64,000 nucleotides of DNA from Streptomyces venezuelae. Its GTDB lineage: Bacteria > Actinomycetota > Actinomycetes > Streptomycetales > Streptomycetaceae. Below the pieces are notes generated by a model. It did not search any database. It saw only the letters and a program-made list of their open reading frames with translations, and was not told the DNA's origin. This document shows positions 18,489 to 31,563 of this stretch, one piece after another. The translations under genes and the position numbers were made by a program. Position 1 is the stretch's first letter. Every line of letters begins with the position of its first letter. The stretch is taken from NCBI RefSeq assembly GCF_008642335.1, contig NZ_CP029191.1:1922001-1986000 (forward strand), read 5' to 3'.

Positions 18489-19941
18489 TCAGACGGTCAG
18501 GGCGCGGTCCGTGGGGCGGATCGGGGCCGGCAGGTCGCTCGCGCCGGTGAGGAAGCGGTCCACGCCGCGCGCCGCCGAGCGGCCCTCGGCGATCGCCCAC
18601 ACGATGAGCGACTGGCCGCGGCCCGCGTCACCGGCGACGAAGACGCCGGGGACGTTCGTCTGGAACTCGCCGTCGCGCGCGATGTTGCCGCGCTCGTCGA
18701 GCTCCAGGGCGAACTGGTCCACGAGGCCGTTCTCTCGGTCGGTGCCGGTGAAGCCCATCGCGAGGGTGACGAGCTGCGCGGGGATCTTCCGCTCGGTGCC
18801 GGGCTTCGGGGTCAGCTTGCCCTCGATGAACTCCACCTCGACGAGATGCAGGAACTGGACGTTGCCGTCCTCGTCGCCCTCGAAGTGCGTGGTGTTGACG
18901 GCGTAGACCCGCTCGCCGCCCTCCTCGTGCGCGGAGGTGACCTTGTACAGCATGGGGAAGGTCGGCCACGGCTGGTGCGGGGCACGCTCCTCGCCCGGCT
19001 TCGGCATGATCTCCAGCTGCGTCACGGAGGCCGCGCCCTGGCGGTGGGCGGTGCCCACGCAGTCCGCGCCCGTGTCGCCGCCGCCGATGACGACGACGTG
19101 CTTGCCCTCGGCGGAGACGGGCGTGGTGACGTAGTCGCCCTCCTGGACCTTGTTGGCCAGGGGCAGGTACTCCATCGCCTGGTAGATGCCCTTGAGCTCA
19201 CGGCCGGGGACGGGCAGGTCGCGGGCGGTGGTGGAGCCCGCCGCGATGACGACCGCGTCGTAGCGCCTGCGGAGCTTCGCCGCGTCGATGTCGCGGCCGA
19301 TCTCCACACCGGTGCGGAACTTGGTGCCCTCCGCGCGCATCTGCTCGATGCGGCGGTTGATGTGGCGCTTCTCCATCTTGAACTCGGGGATGCCGTAGCG
19401 GAGGAGGCCGCCGATGCGGTCGGCGCGCTCGTACACGGCGACGGTGTGGCCCGCCCGGGTCAGCTGCTGGGCGGCGGCGAGACCCGCCGGGCCCGAGCCG
19501 ATCACGGCGACGGTCTTGCCGGAGAGCCGCTCGGGCGCCTGCGGCTTGACGTCGTTGGCGTCCCACGCCTTGTCGATGATGGAGACTTCGACGTTCTTGA
19601 TGGTGACGGCCGGCTGGTTGATGCCGAGTACGCACGCCGCCTCACAGGGCGCCGGGCACAGGCGGCCCGTGAACTCCGGGAAGTTGTTCGTGGCGTGCAG
19701 GCGCTCGGAGGCCGCCGACCAGTCCTCGCGGTACGCGTAGTCGTTCCACTCCGGGATCAGGTTCCCGAGCGGGCAGCCGTTGTGGCAGAACGGGATGCCG
19801 CAGTCCATGCAGCGCGAGGCCTGCTTGGAGATGATCGGGAGGAGCGAGCCGGGAACGTAGACCTCGTTCCAGTCCTTGACGCGCTCGCCGACCGGGCGGG
19901 TCTGCGCGACCTCGCGGCCGTGGTTAAGGAAGCCCTTGGGA

Positions 19942-19949
<8 letters not shown>
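18489..19949 (-). CDS. gltD: Glutamate synthase (NADPH) small subunit
   Basis: 486 aa. It feeds electrons from NADPH through FAD and Fe-S clusters to GltB. The N-terminal ferredoxin-like region has C47, C50, C55 and C59 ([13 protein letters not shown]) and a second set in [14 protein letters not shown] binding is at [12 protein letters not shown] and NADPH binding at [23 protein letters not shown] is the C-terminal FAD motif. Its start overlaps the end of gltB by 8 bases, giving coupled synthesis of the two subunits. ATG follows GGAGG-like sequence inside gltB. Confidence 0.97.
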
Positions 19950-24528
<4,579 letters not shown>

Positions 24529-24835
24529 CGGCACTCCCGTCGTCGTCGGGGCAACTACATGGGGCAAGGGACGACGTTGGCCCTGGCAAAATTTCGTGCA
24601 GATTACATGATGGAACGCTTCTCGAAAAGCGGATAGCTGGTTCCACCATGTGGACACCGCTCGTGGAGGTGGGAGCGGTACGGAGGGGACCTCTGCGGGC
24701 AGATCCATGACCGAAGGCCCGGCGCGGCACAGGCCTCATTGCCCGCAGCGCTTACGGCTCATGCCCAGTGATCACGGGTTCGAAACCGCCGAGTAACGAC
24801 TACTTATGCAAGGTCCCGCATAGGCCTGCAAGGAC
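24529..24835. other. gltB upstream region
   Basis: 307 bases between gltB and the VIT1-like gene, both on the minus strand. It is less GC-rich than its surroundings, carries the GlnR-like box at its far end and probably a leader of more than 100 bases. No small gene with a ribosome site was found. Confidence 0.55.
24771..24797. promoter_or_regulatory. GlnR-like nitrogen-control box
   Basis: On the plus strand: ATCAC, six bases, GAAAC, six bases, GTAAC. The Streptomyces GlnR consensus is gTnAC-n6-GaAAC-n6-GTnAC; the match is 4/5, 5/5 and 5/5 with exact spacing. A fourth half-site is absent (TTATG). It ends about 240 bases before the gltB ATG. Function is inferred from the pattern and the target gene. 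Confidence 0.5.
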
Positions 24836-25567
24836 TCATCCTGCGGCGGTACCGAACAGACTGCCCAGGGCGTACGTCACACCGGCGGCCGCCCCGCCGA
24901 GCGCGAGCTGCCGCAGACCGCTGAACCACCACGACCTCGCGGTCACCTTGGCCACCACCGCACCGCAGGCGAAGAGCCCGATGAACGCCAGCATCAGGGC
25001 GGGCCACAGCACGGTGGCACCCAGCAGATACGGCAGTACGGGGAGCAGGGCGCCCAGCGCGAACGAGCCGAAGGACGACACCGCGGCGACGGTCGGCGAG
25101 GGCAGGTCGCCCGGGTCGATGCCGAGCTCCTCGCGGGCGTGGATCTCCAGGGCCTGCTCGGGGTCCTTGGACAGCTGGCGGGCGACCTCGCGGGCCAGGT
25201 CGGGCTCGACGCCGCGCGAGACGTACAGCTCGGCGAGCTCCCGCTCCTCGTCCTGCGGGTGCTTGCGCAGCTCGCGCCGCTCCACGTCCAGCTCGGCCTG
25301 GACGAGCTCGCGCTGCGACGCCACCGAGGTGTACTCGCCCGCCGCCATCGAGAAGGCGCCCGCGGCGAGCCCCGCGAGACCGGTGATGACGATGGTCTCC
25401 CGCGACACGGCGCCGCCCGCGACGCCGGTCATCAGCGCGAGGTTGGAGACGAGCCCGTCCATCGCCCCGAAGACCGCGGGACGCAGCCAGCCGCCGTTCA
25501 CATCGCGGTGCGTGTGGTTGTCGCGGTGCGCCTCGTGCAGTGCCGCTTCGGTCTCGATGATCGCCAT
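24836..25567 (-). CDS. VIT1/CCC1-family iron/manganese transporter-like protein
   Basis: 243 aa. The conserved first membrane segment region WLRPAVFGAMDGLVSNLALMTGV and the MAAGEYTSVASQREL metal-binding helix are diagnostic. A cytoplasmic acidic/basic loop (ELDVERRELRKHPQDEEREL) and three more C-terminal membrane segments follow. Members move Fe2+ or Mn2+ across membranes. The ATG at 25567 has GAGGGGG upstream. It is divergent from the DraG operon across 217 bases; DraG enzymes use Mg2+ or Mn2+, which may or may not be relevant. Confidence 0.9.
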   Translation of the reverse strand: MAIIETEAALHEAHRDNHTHRDVNGGWLRPAVFGAMDGLVSNLALMTGVAGGAVSRETIVITGLAGLAAGAFSMAAGEYTSVASQRELVQAELDVERRELRKHPQDEERELAELYVSRGVEPDLAREVARQLSKDPEQALEIHAREELGIDPGDLPSPTVAAVSSFGSFALGALLPVLPYLLGATVLWPALMLAFIGLFACGAVVAKVTARSWWFSGLRQLALGGAAAGVTYALGSLFGTAAG

Positions 25568-25784
25568 GGTGGACCCCCTCGTACGTGTTGGACGACCTCG
25601 AAAGTACGCGCGAAAAAAATCTCCCGCCAGCAAGGAAGGCCGTACTTACCTGCGAAAACGCGCCGAAGGGGTGATCTGAGCTCACGCATGCTCTTTTGAG
25701 CGCTCGGCGTGGCAGAGATGCACCAAGCACCGCATCCAGCGGGCCGCTCCACTGGAGGTGGCCCGCACACAAGGGAGGCACGGC

Positions 25785-26798
25785 ATGGCGTCCACCGCAT
25801 GCGTTCCCTCGGTCCCGGCGCCCGGTGACGCCGAGGACCTCCGCGAGCGGGCGCGCGGCGCGCTCCTCGGCCTCGCGGTCGGCGACGCGCTCGGCGCGCC
25901 CGCCGAGAACATGAAACCGTCCGAGATCCGCCGCCGCTGGGGCCGCATCACGGGCTACGTCGCCGAACACCCGGCGGGCACGGACGACACGGAGTACGCG
26001 ATCTTCTCCGGTCTCCTGCTCGCCCGGCACGGCTCCGCGCTCACGGTCGCACACGTCGAGAAGGCCTGGCACCAGTGGATCGCCGACCTGGACGAGGGCC
26101 CGTTCCGCGGGGCGGGCTTCAGTGAACGCGGCACCCTGGAGAACCTGCGCAGAGGGCTCGCCGCCCCGATCTCCGCCCAGCACCGGCACGCGTGGAGCGA
26201 CGGCCTCGCGATGCGGGCCGCGCCCTTCGGCGTCTTCGCCGCGGGCGACCCGCACGAAGCGGCCCGCCTCGTCGCGATCGACGGCTCCGTCAGCCACGAC
26301 GGCGAGGGCATCCACGGCGGCCGGGCGGTGGCGGCGGGGGTCGCGGCGGCCATGGCGGGCGCACCGGTGGAGGCGGTGGTCGCCGCGGCACTCTCGGTCG
26401 TCCCCGAGGACTCCTGGACGTCCCGCTCGCTGCACCGCGCGGTGGCGGCCGCCGACCGCGGCGAACGCGCGGTGCGCTCCGCGGTGGTCATCGGCGGCTA
26501 CCCCTGGACGGACCTCGCCCCCGAGGCGGTCGGGCTCGCGTTCGGGGCGTACGCGGTGGCGCGCGGGGACTTCGGCGACGCGGTGCTCTGCGCGGTGAAC
26601 ATGGGCCGGGACGCGGACACGACGGCGGCGGTGGCGGGCGCTCTCTCCGGCGCGACGTGCGGCGCCTCGGCGATCCCCCTCCCCTGGTCAACGGCGATCG
26701 GCCCGGCACGGGGCAGCTGTCTGCCGTCGATGCGGGGCCACCACGTGTTGGACGTGGCGGATCTCCTTACCCCGGATCCCGAGCCGGTGCGGGCATGA
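25785..26798 (+). CDS. ADP-ribosylglycohydrolase family protein (DraG-1)
   Basis: 337 aa, first gene of the seven-gene operon. It has GALLGLAVGDALG at 25-37, the dinuclear metal site TDDTEY (66-71), GSVSHDGEGIHGGRAVAAG in the middle, and GRDADTTAAVAGA with D276 and D278. All metal ligands of the family are intact, so it should be an active N-glycosidic (ADP-ribosyl or ribosyl) hydrolase. The ATG at 25785 is preceded by GGGAGG. Its stop overlaps the next start as ATGA. Cytoplasmic. The actual substrate (ADP-ribosyl-protein, ADP-ribosyl small molecule or another riboside) is open. Confidence 0.92.
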   Translation: MASTACVPSVPAPGDAEDLRERARGALLGLAVGDALGAPAENMKPSEIRRRWGRITGYVAEHPAGTDDTEYAIFSGLLLARHGSALTVAHVEKAWHQWIADLDEGPFRGAGFSERGTLENLRRGLAAPISAQHRHAWSDGLAMRAAPFGVFAAGDPHEAARLVAIDGSVSHDGEGIHGGRAVAAGVAAAMAGAPVEAVVAAALSVVPEDSWTSRSLHRAVAAADRGERAVRSAVVIGGYPWTDLAPEAVGLAFGAYAVARGDFGDAVLCAVNMGRDADTTAAVAGALSGATCGASAIPLPWSTAIGPARGSCLPSMRGHHVLDVADLLTPDPEPVRA

Positions 26799-28129
26799 CC
26801 ACGGCGGGCAGGGAAGCCTTTACCACTGTGGGCAGGCGTGCCGCAGGGCGATGGGGGTCCCCCCTGCTCGAGCGGAGCCGAGAGCTTGGGGGAGGGTGGG
26901 CACAGCCCACGGTGCAGGGCATGGCATACGGAGGCGCCCAGGAGTGCAACGCCTCCGGCGCCGAAGCGCTCCTGCTCGGCCTGGCCGCAGGCGACGCCGC
27001 CGGATGGCCCGCAGCCCGCCACAGAGCATCCCGCATGCCCGAGTGGACACGGCGGCTCACCCGCGAGTTGGACACCTTCGCCGAGCAGAACGCCACAACC
27101 ACCCTCCCCGTCCCCATCGCCCTGAACCAGCCCCCGGAACCCCTCCGCCTCGGCCCCTCCGACGACGCGGAATGGGCGGCGTTCACCGCGGAGTCCGTAC
27201 TCCGCGCCGGACCACACCGCGAACACGACATCCGCACCGCACTCGACCTCGCCTGGACCACCCTCGCCGCCGAGATCGCCGCCGCCGCGGACCGCGCCCC
27301 CGAGGTCGAGTCCGCCGTACTCCCCCTGCGCGCCCGCATCTCCGTCCGTGCCGGACTCGGCAACCTCGCCACCGGCCTGCGCCCGCCCGCCACCGGCCAC
27401 GACAACCCGCACTACTTCGACGACGCGGCCTGTGTACGGGCGTGCGTGCTCGCCCTGGTCCACCCCGGCGACCCCGAACGCGCCGCCGCCCTCGCGGAGT
27501 TCGACGCCCGCTACACCCAGGACGGCGACGGCGTGCACGGCGCCCGCGCCATGGCCGCCGCCGTCGCGGCCGCCCTCGGGGACGCCGACGTCGACACCGC
27601 CGTGGACCGCGCGCTCGACCAGCTGCCCGAGCACTCGGAGATCGGCAGGAACGCCCGGCACGCCGTGCAGGCGGCCCGCGCCCAGCCGGCGGAGGACGGC
27701 GCCTTCGCCCTCGTACCGTTCCTGGAGCACCAGATCGTCGACCACGTCTACAGCTACGGCATCGCGGCCGCCGAGACCGTGCCGGTCGCCCTCGCCCTGG
27801 CGACCGCCGCGCGCGGCCGCATCGCCGAGGCGGTGCCCGCCGCCGCCTGTCTGTCCCGCGTCGCGGACTCCGCGCCCGCGCTTGCCGGGGCGCTGACCGG
27901 CGTCCTGGGCACGGCGGCCGCGATCCCCGCCGCCTGGCGCGACGCCTGCCGCACCCTGTCGGGCTGCGCGCTCCCCCGGCTCGCCGGCACCGACCTGGTG
28001 GAACTCGCCGGGCGCCTGACAGCCACGGAACAGGCCCCCGCCGGTGGACAATCCCGACATGACGTCTGTGACGACTCAAACAGCCACGAAAGCACCGACG
28101 GACACGACGAAGCCCGCGGCGCGCCCTGA
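26795..28129 (+). CDS. Divergent ADP-ribosylglycohydrolase-like protein (DraG-2)
   Basis: 444 aa from the ATG that overlaps the DraG-1 stop. The DraG fold is recognisable (LLLGLAAGDAAGWP, then SDDAEWAAF, DGDGVHGARAMAAAVAAAL), but the C-terminal metal motif normally read as GxDxDT is replaced by LSRVADSAPALAGALTG, losing the aspartates. It may be a pseudo-enzyme or act on another substrate. The first 42 codons include a Streptomyces repeat (26851-26897) and look non-native; GTG at 26912 or ATG at 26921 are alternative starts. The C-terminal tail (QSRHDVCDDSNSHESTDGHD) overlaps the start of DraG-3 by 71 bases. Confidence 0.82.
   Translation: MTTAGREAFTTVGRRAAGRWGSPLLERSRELGGGWAQPTVQGMAYGGAQECNASGAEALLLGLAAGDAAGWPAARHRASRMPEWTRRLTRELDTFAEQNATTTLPVPIALNQPPEPLRLGPSDDAEWAAFTAESVLRAGPHREHDIRTALDLAWTTLAAEIAAAADRAPEVESAVLPLRARISVRAGLGNLATGLRPPATGHDNPHYFDDAACVRACVLALVHPGDPERAAALAEFDARYTQDGDGVHGARAMAAAVAAALGDADVDTAVDRALDQLPEHSEIGRNARHAVQAARAQPAEDGAFALVPFLEHQIVDHVYSYGIAAAETVPVALALATAARGRIAEAVPAAACLSRVADSAPALAGALTGVLGTAAAIPAAWRDACRTLSGCALPRLAGTDLVELAGRLTATEQAPAGGQSRHDVCDDSNSHESTDGHDEARGAP
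26851..26897. repeat. Streptomyces palindromic repeat inside DraG-2 start region
   Basis: An imperfect inverted repeat, ATGGGGGTCCCCCC...CTCGAGCGGAGCCGAGAGCTTGGGGGAGGG in outline (shown here in parts), of a type I recall from many Streptomyces intergenic regions. Here it falls between DraG-1 and the conserved part of DraG-2, in frame. Confidence 0.6.
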
Positions 28130-29315
28130 ACCCGCACTGTCCGACCGCATCACCGGCTGCCTCGTCGGCGCCGCCGTCGGCGACGCGCTCGGCGGCCCCG
28201 TCGAGGGGTACGCGCCCGAGCAGATCGCCGAGCGGCACGGCGGCCGCTTGACCGGCGTCGTCGGCCCCTGGAACGGCGACAGCTGGCGCACCGCCCGGCC
28301 GATCGCGCCGTATCACAAGGGCGACGGGCACGTCACCGACGACACCCTGATGACCCACGCGCTGGTCCGCGTGTACGCCACCGTCCGCGATCACCTCGAC
28401 GCCTACGCCGTGGCCGACCACCTGGTCCCCGACCTGATGACGACCCCGCGCTGGATCCCGGAGCTGGAGGCCGACGCGCTCCTCCTGCACCGGATCTTCC
28501 TCGCCGAGAAGTGGCTCGTGGCCCGCCTGCACTACGGCCACGTCGACCCGCGGGAGGCCGGTACCGGGAACATCGTCAACTGCGGTGCGGCGATGTACAT
28601 GGCGCCGGTCGGCCTCGTCAACGCGGCCGACCCGAGGAGCGCGTACGCCGAGGCCCTCGACATCGCGGGCGCCCACCAGTCGTCGTACGGCAGAGAGGCG
28701 GCCGGTGTCTTCGCGGCGGCGGTCGCGGCGGCCTGTACGCCGGGCGCCACCGCGGAGTCGGTGGTCGACGCGTGCCTCGCCCTGGCCAAGGACGGCACAC
28801 GCGCCGCGATCGAGGCGGTGACCGAAGTCGCCGCACGGCACCGGGACTTCGAGACGGCGCTCGCCCCCATCCGTGCCGCGGTCGCCCCCTTCGACACGGT
28901 CGGGCCCGACTACCGCGCCCCGTCCCTCGGCGCCCGCCGCCCCTCCCGGCTGCACGCCATCGAGGAGCTCCCCGTCGCCCTCGGCATGCTCCTGGTCGGC
29001 GGCGCCGACTACCGCCGCACCGTGCTCGGGTCCGTCAACTACGGCCGCGACTGCGACTCCATCGCGACGATGGCCGGTGCGATCGTGGGCGCGCTGCACG
29101 GCGAGAACGCGGTGCCCGACGACTGGTCCACGCAGGTCGCCGGGGCCAGCCGCCTCGACCTGCGCGCACCGGCGGCGGCCCTGACGGAGGTGGCGCGGGA
29201 GATCTTCGTCCGTGACACCGGGCGGCGCCGCGCCCACGAGGCGGCGTTCGCGGCCCTGACGGGCGGCACTCCGTCCGGGGCGATGGACGCTGCTCCCGCC
29301 CGGACCGCACGGTGA
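28059..29315 (+). CDS. ADP-ribosylglycohydrolase family protein (DraG-3)
   Basis: 418 aa. ITGCLVGAAVGDALGGPVEGY opens the domain; HVTDDTLMTHAL gives the first metal motif and GRDCDSIATMAGA (D331, D333) the second, so the dinuclear site appears complete. An insert relative to DraG-1 lies between these motifs (GNIVNCGAAMYMAPVGLVNA). The ATG at 28059 is chosen; a GTG five codons earlier is possible. It overlaps DraG-2 by 71 bases and DraG-4 by 4 (GTGA). Family membership is firm, substrate unknown. Confidence 0.9.
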   Translation: MTSVTTQTATKAPTDTTKPAARPEPALSDRITGCLVGAAVGDALGGPVEGYAPEQIAERHGGRLTGVVGPWNGDSWRTARPIAPYHKGDGHVTDDTLMTHALVRVYATVRDHLDAYAVADHLVPDLMTTPRWIPELEADALLLHRIFLAEKWLVARLHYGHVDPREAGTGNIVNCGAAMYMAPVGLVNAADPRSAYAEALDIAGAHQSSYGREAAGVFAAAVAAACTPGATAESVVDACLALAKDGTRAAIEAVTEVAARHRDFETALAPIRAAVAPFDTVGPDYRAPSLGARRPSRLHAIEELPVALGMLLVGGADYRRTVLGSVNYGRDCDSIATMAGAIVGALHGENAVPDDWSTQVAGASRLDLRAPAAALTEVAREIFVRDTGRRRAHEAAFAALTGGTPSGAMDAAPARTAR

Positions 29316-30655
29316 TCCGCCTGACCTGGGTCCAGCCGGAGGACCTCGTCGGCCACGAGCTGCGCCAGGCCGAGCTGGAGGGGCGCGACGTGGCGGCGGT
29401 GCGGTGCCGCTGGCTGACGGCGGGCGGCGAGACGGCCCCGGCGACGGCGGGCGCGTCCCCGGCCCCGGCCCCGGCCCGCCTCCGGCTCCTCGCCGAGCGG
29501 CTCCTGGACGAGCTGCGGCCTCCCCCGTGGCACGGCGGGCCGAACCTTCCCGCGCCGGACCCCGACTCCGACCCCGGCCGCGCGGCCGGACTGCGCGACC
29601 GGCTGCACGCCGCCTGGCTCGGCAGGGCCGCCGGCTGCGTCCTCGGCAAGCCGGTGGAGAAGCTCCCCCTCGACGGCATCCGGAGCCTCGCGAAGGCGAC
29701 CGGCAACTGGCCGCTCACCACCTGGTTCACGGAGCGCGGCGTCCCGCCGAAGCTCAGGGCGGCGTACCCCTGGAACCGCCGCTCCGCCGCGACCTCCCTC
29801 GCCGAGAACATCGACGGCATGCCCGAGGACGACGACCTCAACTTCCCGCTCCTGAACCTGGTCCTGCTCCAGCGCCACGGCAAGGGCTTCACCACCGACG
29901 ACGTGGCGCGGCTCTGGCTGGACGAACTCCCCGCGGGCCGCACCTTCACCGCCGAACGCGTCGCCTACCGCAACCTCCTCCAGGGCATCGAACCCCCGCA
30001 CACCGCCACCCACCGCAATCCGTTCCGCGAGTGGATCGGCGCCCTGATCCGCGCCGACGTGCACGGCTGGACCAACCCGGGGGCGCCCGCGGCGGCCGCC
30101 GGACAGGCCCGCCGCGACGCCGTCCTCAGCCACACGGAGAACGGCGTGTACGGCGCCATGTTCACCGCGGCCACGATCGCGGCGGCAGCGGGCGGCCACG
30201 CCGACGTCCACGCCTGTCTGGACGCGGGCCTCTCCGTCGTACCACCCGAGTCGCGCCTGGCCCGCGCGGTCCGTCACGCCATTCGACTCGCCCACGACAC
30301 ACCGGACTTCGACGACGTCGTGGACGACCTCCACGCACGCCACGGCACCCACCACTGGGTCCACGTCGTCCCCAACGCCGCCCTGCTCGCCGCCGCGCTC
30401 ACCCACGCCGACGGCGACTTCACCGGCGCCATCACCCGTGCGGTGTCCGGCGGCTGGGACACCGACTCCAACGGCGCGACCGCGGGCTCCGTAGCCGGAC
30501 TGCTCGCCGGCCGCGCCGACGCGCTCCCCGACCGGTGGACGGCGCCCCTCAAGAACCGGCTCGCCACCTCCGTGGGCGACTTCAACGGCATCGGCTTCGA
30601 CGCCCTGGCCGACCTCACCACCGAACTCTCCACCCGGGAGGCACCCCCCTCATGA
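29312..30655 (+). CDS. ADP-ribosylglycohydrolase family protein (DraG-4)
   Basis: 447 aa. A 90-residue N-terminal extension (RLTWVQPEDLVGHELRQ, then a Pro/Ala-rich linker) precedes the DraG domain: RLHAAWLGRAAGCVLGKPVE, MPEDDDLNF as first metal motif, and SGGWDTDSNGATAGS with D383 and D385 as the second. It matches the large COG1397 subgroup that clusters with sugar kinases. The start is GTG in a GTGA overlap with DraG-3; the ribokinase follows with an ATGA overlap. The metal residues are intact. Confidence 0.92.
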   Translation: MIRLTWVQPEDLVGHELRQAELEGRDVAAVRCRWLTAGGETAPATAGASPAPAPARLRLLAERLLDELRPPPWHGGPNLPAPDPDSDPGRAAGLRDRLHAAWLGRAAGCVLGKPVEKLPLDGIRSLAKATGNWPLTTWFTERGVPPKLRAAYPWNRRSAATSLAENIDGMPEDDDLNFPLLNLVLLQRHGKGFTTDDVARLWLDELPAGRTFTAERVAYRNLLQGIEPPHTATHRNPFREWIGALIRADVHGWTNPGAPAAAAGQARRDAVLSHTENGVYGAMFTAATIAAAAGGHADVHACLDAGLSVVPPESRLARAVRHAIRLAHDTPDFDDVVDDLHARHGTHHWVHVVPNAALLAAALTHADGDFTGAITRAVSGGWDTDSNGATAGSVAGLLAGRADALPDRWTAPLKNRLATSVGDFNGIGFDALADLTTELSTREAPPS

Positions 30656-31563
30656 CCCGCACGCCCCACATCGCCGTCCTCGGCAGCGCCAACATGGATC
30701 TCGTCGCGTACGTCGCCAAGGCCCCGCGGCGCGGCGAGACCGTGACGGGCCGCGAGTTCCGCACCGTCCCCGGCGGCAAGGGCGCCAACCAGGCCGTCGC
30801 TGCGGCCCGCGCGGGCGCCACCGTCTCGATGATCGGCGCCGTCGGGAACGACGCGTACGGCACACAGCTCAGGGCCGCCCTCGAACACTCCGGCATCGAG
30901 ACCGACTCCCTGCGCACCGTCGAGACACCCACCGGCACCGCGCACATCGTCGTCGACGACGAGGGCGGCAACGCGATCGTCGTCGTGCCCGGCGCGAACG
31001 GCACCGTCACCTGCCTCACCCCCGGCGACGAGGGCCTGATCGCCTCCGCCGACGCGCTCCTTCTCCAGCTGGAGGTGCCGCTCGAAGGGGTGCTCGCCGC
31101 CGCGGAGGCCGCCCGGCGCCACGACGTCCGCACGATCCTCACCCCGGCCCCGGCGCAGCCCCTGCCGCCCGAACTCCTCGCCGCCGTCGACCTGTTGCTC
31201 CCCAACGAGCACGAGGCCGCCACCCTCACCGGTATCGCCGACGACCCGCACGCCGCCGCCCGCGCCCTGCTCTCCCAGGTGCCCGAGGTCGTCATCACCC
31301 TCGGCTCGCGCGGCAGCCTGTACGCGTCGCGCGACGCCGAACCCGTGACGGTGCCCGCCCGGCAGGTCGCCGCGGTCGACACCACAGGCGCGGGCGACAC
31401 CTTCGCGGGCACGCTCGCCGTGGCGCTCGCGGAGGGCAACTCGGTGGCCGACGCGCTCGGTTGGGCGTCGTCGGCGGCGGCGCTCTCCGTGCAGCGACCG
31501 GGTGCGTCGGCCTCCATGCCGTACCGCAAGGAGATCGACGAGGAGGCGGGCACCACGTCATGA
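30652..31563 (+). CDS. Ribokinase-like PfkB-family sugar kinase
   Basis: 303 aa. PfkB signatures are clear: VPGGKGANQAVAAARAG near the N-terminus and DTTGAGDTFAGTLA with the catalytic Asp near the C-terminus. The sequence is closest in style to ribokinase (GSANMDLVAYV). It probably phosphorylates ribose, or a ribose derivative released by the DraG enzymes, at O5. Start ATG and stop TGA both overlap neighbours by 4 bases, so its amount is tied to DraG-4 and the CoA-transferase. Confidence 0.9.
   Translation: MTRTPHIAVLGSANMDLVAYVAKAPRRGETVTGREFRTVPGGKGANQAVAAARAGATVSMIGAVGNDAYGTQLRAALEHSGIETDSLRTVETPTGTAHIVVDDEGGNAIVVVPGANGTVTCLTPGDEGLIASADALLLQLEVPLEGVLAAAEAARRHDVRTILTPAPAQPLPPELLAAVDLLLPNEHEAATLTGIADDPHAAARALLSQVPEVVITLGSRGSLYASRDAEPVTVPARQVAAVDTTGAGDTFAGTLAVALAEGNSVADALGWASSAAALSVQRPGASASMPYRKEIDEEAGTTS

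Noticed and set aside
24836..25633. Longer N-terminus for the VIT1-like protein (start at 25633)
   Set aside because: The extra 22 residues are basic and lack a ribosome site; the ATG at 25567 has GAGGGGG.
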